Assembly (NCBI GenBank): GCA_035772405.1
Contig: JAYKKM010000498.1
Span: 1,354,501-1,418,500 of the forward strand
DNA: 64,000 nt
Origin: Chrysogorgia sp. JL179-B06
Lineage: Eukaryota; Cnidaria; Anthozoa; Scleralcyonacea; Chrysogorgiidae
Reading direction: 5' to 3'
Below the pieces are notes generated by a model. That model was not told the DNA's origin. It searched no databases and saw nothing but the letters and a program-made list of their open reading frames with translations. Positions within the stretch are counted from its first letter, which is position 1. The number at the start of each line of letters is the position of its first letter. Positions 60,547 to 64,000 of the stretch are shown piece after piece. A program made the translations under genes and the position numbers.

Positions 60547-62648
60547 CAGAGGAGGTTGGACAGCAACGCGCAAAGGATCACGGTTAGCGGGCTTGTTTTT
60601 CCGCGCGGTTGTCATTTGTGCTTGGACTGTTTCGAAGGTAATATCTCCTAAAGATGGACGCTTTTGATACTCAAGGATGTCAGGCTGGAATTTTTGCTGA
60701 AGAGAGCGTGATATACCTCTATTGTTGCGATTCTGCTTACGAATTCTCTTTCACTATGCGTAGTTCGCCATTTTAAAGTTTAAACGGGTATTTCTGTCAA
60801 CATTTTAGTTTTCTAAATTCTGTCTGAAAGACGAAATGTGTGTTTATATCGAGCGTTTATACTTTATATACAGCGAATGTATATAAATCAAGTATGTTAT
60901 TCAAGTGTGTTATTAAACGTGTGTTATTCAAAGTGAAACAAGTGTATTATTTTTAGTATTTTCAGATTAAATTGTATTCCCAAATAAAAATGGTAGGAAG
61001 TATCTGGACTCTAGTACTCTACTGTAATATAAACATATTATGCACTTGTACATACTCTGGCTTAGAAAATGTGTTTTATGTTTATCATGAACAAGTATTA
61101 TGATAGTCTTGTTTATAATTGGTATCTAATCATTGTGGTACATCCCAACCGCAGGTGATTTATATGTAGTAATGTACTAATGTACCTGTATTTCTTAATT
61201 AAATGTTGCATAAATGCAGTGTATATGATAATATTAAATGCACTTTATTAATTTGTTTTGAGATTACATGACCAATGATTAATTACCAATCAATTCTGCA
61301 AGCAATACTTGCTCTAATCATGTCCTCTATGTATATATTACTTTGTTAACTTGTTACTCTAAAATCCTCTTTTGAAAATCCTGAAATGCAGATAATTCCT
61401 GCAAATGTAAGAGTTGGCGCAATAATAGTATGCACTAGGAATTGAACCTAGTAGATGGCATACCGAAAAGGCCTTTAGCCGCCTTATAGCATGAAAAGCA
61501 TTCCTGAGATAAGAATAACAATTATGTACAATAATTATAGTAAAGCAACATATACAAAATGTTGATACCAGATGTTGATATACCAAATGTTAATACACCA
61601 AATGTTGATACTTTACTTACCAGTATACCTTTAGAAAGGCAAGCAAAATTATATTATGTTTGGTATAGATCTAGCAGCGAGTTATAGTAAACTATAGCCA
61701 TAGGCATAACTCATAAGCATAGAAAATAGAAATGGTGCACTGTGAGAGGTAGATACTGCATGCAAAGTAGAACCATCCAAAATTTAAAAAGGAACTTCAT
61801 AAACCAAACCAAATTTTCCCAAAGCCTACAGCAGGTCTTCGTTTTGCTATTTTTTCCCAGGTGTTTGACAAATTGGTGGAGCATGATCCCTTTTTGTAAC
61901 ATCAGATATATTAATCTATAAGCCTAGAAAAGAAACTAACCTCAAGAAGCAAAAATTCCTATGTTTACATATCTTCAGATCCTCGACGACAACCAGATAC
62001 CATCCCAAAATCCAAATTTAAATATATAAAAATAGCCAAATAACAAACTTCACACGTTGAATATTCTTCTATAACTCAGTTAACATTTACCCTAAAGAAT
62101 AAAGCTAGGGACTTCCGAAATTCTTAAAAAAAAAATTTGTATAGGTGCAATGTCCCCTCAAATACGAGGCGCCACCATCTCGGTAAAGGCTGAAAATACT
62201 ACGACCGATTCAAAGGCGAATAACTTGAAAACGGTCGAGGGGTCAAGGGGGGTCGTTCGGATAGAATCAAAGATTATACATTTGTTTAACTCATTATGCA
62301 AAAATTAGAGAAATCGAACCATGGGAATTCGAAATTTTTTAGTTTGAATATTGTTGACAAACACGGACTCGGGTCATCACGTGGCGACGACACGACCTAC
62401 ATAAATGATCAAAACAAGGTAGAAAAAAGACATCTACCTTACAAAATCCTGCAGATATCGATAGCCCAATAATAGTTTAAACAGTATCGCTGCCTTTTAA
62501 AAGGAAAATTTGAATAACAATAGTAAAATATTCGGTATTTCTGCGTCCAATGCAAATTTTTCAGCCGATCAACTTCGCGCAAACGATGAGAAAATAAAGC
62601 AATTTCATTGGTCGAGATATGCACGTGACAGCTGTCCACCCTCCTCTG
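60547..62648. mobile_element. 2.1-kb non-autonomous DNA transposon
   Basis: Terminal inverted repeats CAGAGGAGG(T/G)TGGACAGC, flanked by an exact 9-bp duplication ATATCTATA (60538-60546 and 62649-62657). The uninterrupted site exists once at 39504-39512 in the left copy of the host repeat. A 9-bp duplication suggests a MULE; CAG ends with an 8-bp duplication (hAT) are possible if the boundary shifts by one base. No transposase frame is present. A tRNA-like T-arm on the minus strand (CTAGGTTCAATTCCTAG) lies at 61434-61452. Confidence 0.85.
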
Positions 62649-64000
62649 ATATCTATATATATTCAGGTCAGGATCAACGTCGTCGATCATGCGCGGCATT
62701 GGAAAATTTGGCCCTGGTAACTAGATATGGTAAATACTAAATATCTGCATTTGAATTAAAAGAAAAGTACGTGTTTTGTCGGGTTATACGGTGAATGAAG
62801 ATTTGTGTTCAAAAAGATCGTGAAAAGGCAGTGAAAATGCAATATATCGTCGTCGGAAGATGTCAAGTTCGTAAATCAAGTTTTATACTTTTATACGTGG
62901 CGTCAAACTAAAGGTAAACCCGTTTTCGTTTTTTTAAACCTGTTAATCAGTTACAAAGATCGTTTTGCAAACATGTTCGAGTATATTATTCAGGCTTTTA
63001 TTTGATGTATAGCATGATTTTCTAGAGTTAGTAGTTCAAAAGATATGGTCGTCTGAATATCTAAAATATTTACTCGGAGTTTGTCAAATCCAATCCAAGC
63101 GTCGTCGCTTTTTTCAAGCTGTTAGCTATCAGTTACAAAAATATTTGTGTAGGTATGTGAGAGGCTGTTAATCAAGCTTTCATTAGATATGTAGAATGAG
63201 TTCTTAGAGTTAGTACTTCAAAAGATATTGTGGTCGGAACATTTCACTTTTGGCATGTCGTCATGGCAACCGAAATTTAAAATTATTATAACATCAACCC
63301 AAGTCAGTTTTAGGGTTAGGATTTGCGTTAGGATTAGGATTAGCGATTATTTGAATTTCGGTTTGTTCATATATCGAGAAAGCGCCAATCAGACATCACA
63401 AAATCACTCTTTGAAGGGCTTTCGCTCGAAATTTAATAGTCCTTACACACGATATACCAATAAATTATGTGCTTTAATTTAAATTATCCATCACCATTGT
63501 TTCACTCGGTCACTTTGCAACCTCATCCACAATGGAATAATTGCAATACTTGATAATTAGCCTATATAGTGAGTACCAGTACTGGTGGTAAGGATGTAAA
63601 AAAGTACGGATTATAGTTGTGTTTATACTGCAAGTCTATAGGACTAACCAGGCCCCAACCTGGCTGAATGCCACCTTGGGCCTGGCTTACATTTTACTGA
63701 CTTTAATAGTCTATAAACATGCACCACACTGGTTATAACAATCAGTGTTTATACACTCATCTGATGGCATGCTGGTCTGGCCAATGGCTTAGTGTGTTTG
63801 TGTAAACACCTTTGTCCTGTATTAGGCCTAGACAATGCCAGTCCTAGGCTTGCAATGTATATATTTACACAGCTTTTGTAGGATATATACTGTATATAGA
63901 TACTGTATAATTGGGTAGGTTATAACACTCACTGTGTCAGGGGAACACATTAAGGATTAAACAACTGGTCATCATCTCACTGACAACAAGCAGCTGAAGG
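62649..64000 (+). repeat. Host repeat, right copy, with the empty Polinton site
   Basis: Matches 39504-40513 joined directly to 58987-59305. At 63679-63684 a single GGCCTG stands where the left copy has GGCCTG-Polinton-GGCCTG. Small indels (for example near 62889 and 63320) separate the copies. It runs off the window end. Confidence 0.9.

Noticed and set aside
61434..61500. A functional tRNA gene
   Set aside because: Only a T-arm is convincing; acceptor and D-arm pairing fail by eye.

Overview
The window is animal (metazoan) genomic DNA dominated by mobile and viral-like elements. Spliced genes with GT-AG introns, a long satellite, non-LTR retrotransposons, a Helentron, hAT-, MULE- and piggyBac-type transposases and a complete Polinton/Maverick are all readable. 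The reverse transcriptase and Polinton protein types resemble those common in cnidarians, especially anthozoans, but that is from memory of families and not proven here.

Layout. 1-2670: a frameshifted hAT-type transposase. 2849-11346: a 52-bp satellite whose right half is organised into 780-bp (15-mer) higher-order repeats. 11977-24896: a pair of 74-bp inverted repeats encloses two convergent genes, a MULE transposase with a SWIM zinc finger (plus strand, frameshifted, one intron) and a three-exon HMG-box/C2H2 protein (minus strand). This is the plan of plant MuDR. The 7.6-kb first intron of the second gene holds a non-LTR retrotransposon, itself split by a 5.1-kb element with arrays of CCTATAGGATCC/AATTC repeats, which in turn carries small foldback elements. 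26149-31508: one dead non-LTR element interrupted by another (target duplication AAAATT). 33296-33847: piggyBac and retrotransposon scraps. 36110-39333: a 5'-truncated Helentron (helicase plus endonuclease), minus strand.

40514-58980 is the centrepiece: an 18,467-bp Polinton with a perfect 6-bp target duplication (GGCCTG), termini beginning AG, and 22 predicted genes, most of them well-formed open frames. It encodes a protein-primed family B DNA polymerase, an rve integrase with chromodomain, a packaging ATPase, candidate capsid proteins, several membrane proteins, a lectin-like protein and small DNA-binding proteins. I see no adenovirus-type protease and no RNA polymerase. Nearly every gene has an ATAAA-type motif within about 12 nt of its ATG, and eight perfect or near-perfect hairpins sit at gene 3' ends. 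Together these look like a virus-style expression code.

39401-40513 plus 58981-60020, and 60429-64000, are two copies of one host repeat. The left copy carries the Polinton and lacks a 2.1-kb transposon; the right copy carries that transposon (9-bp target duplication) and has the empty Polinton site at 63679-63684. Each copy therefore proves the other's insertion.
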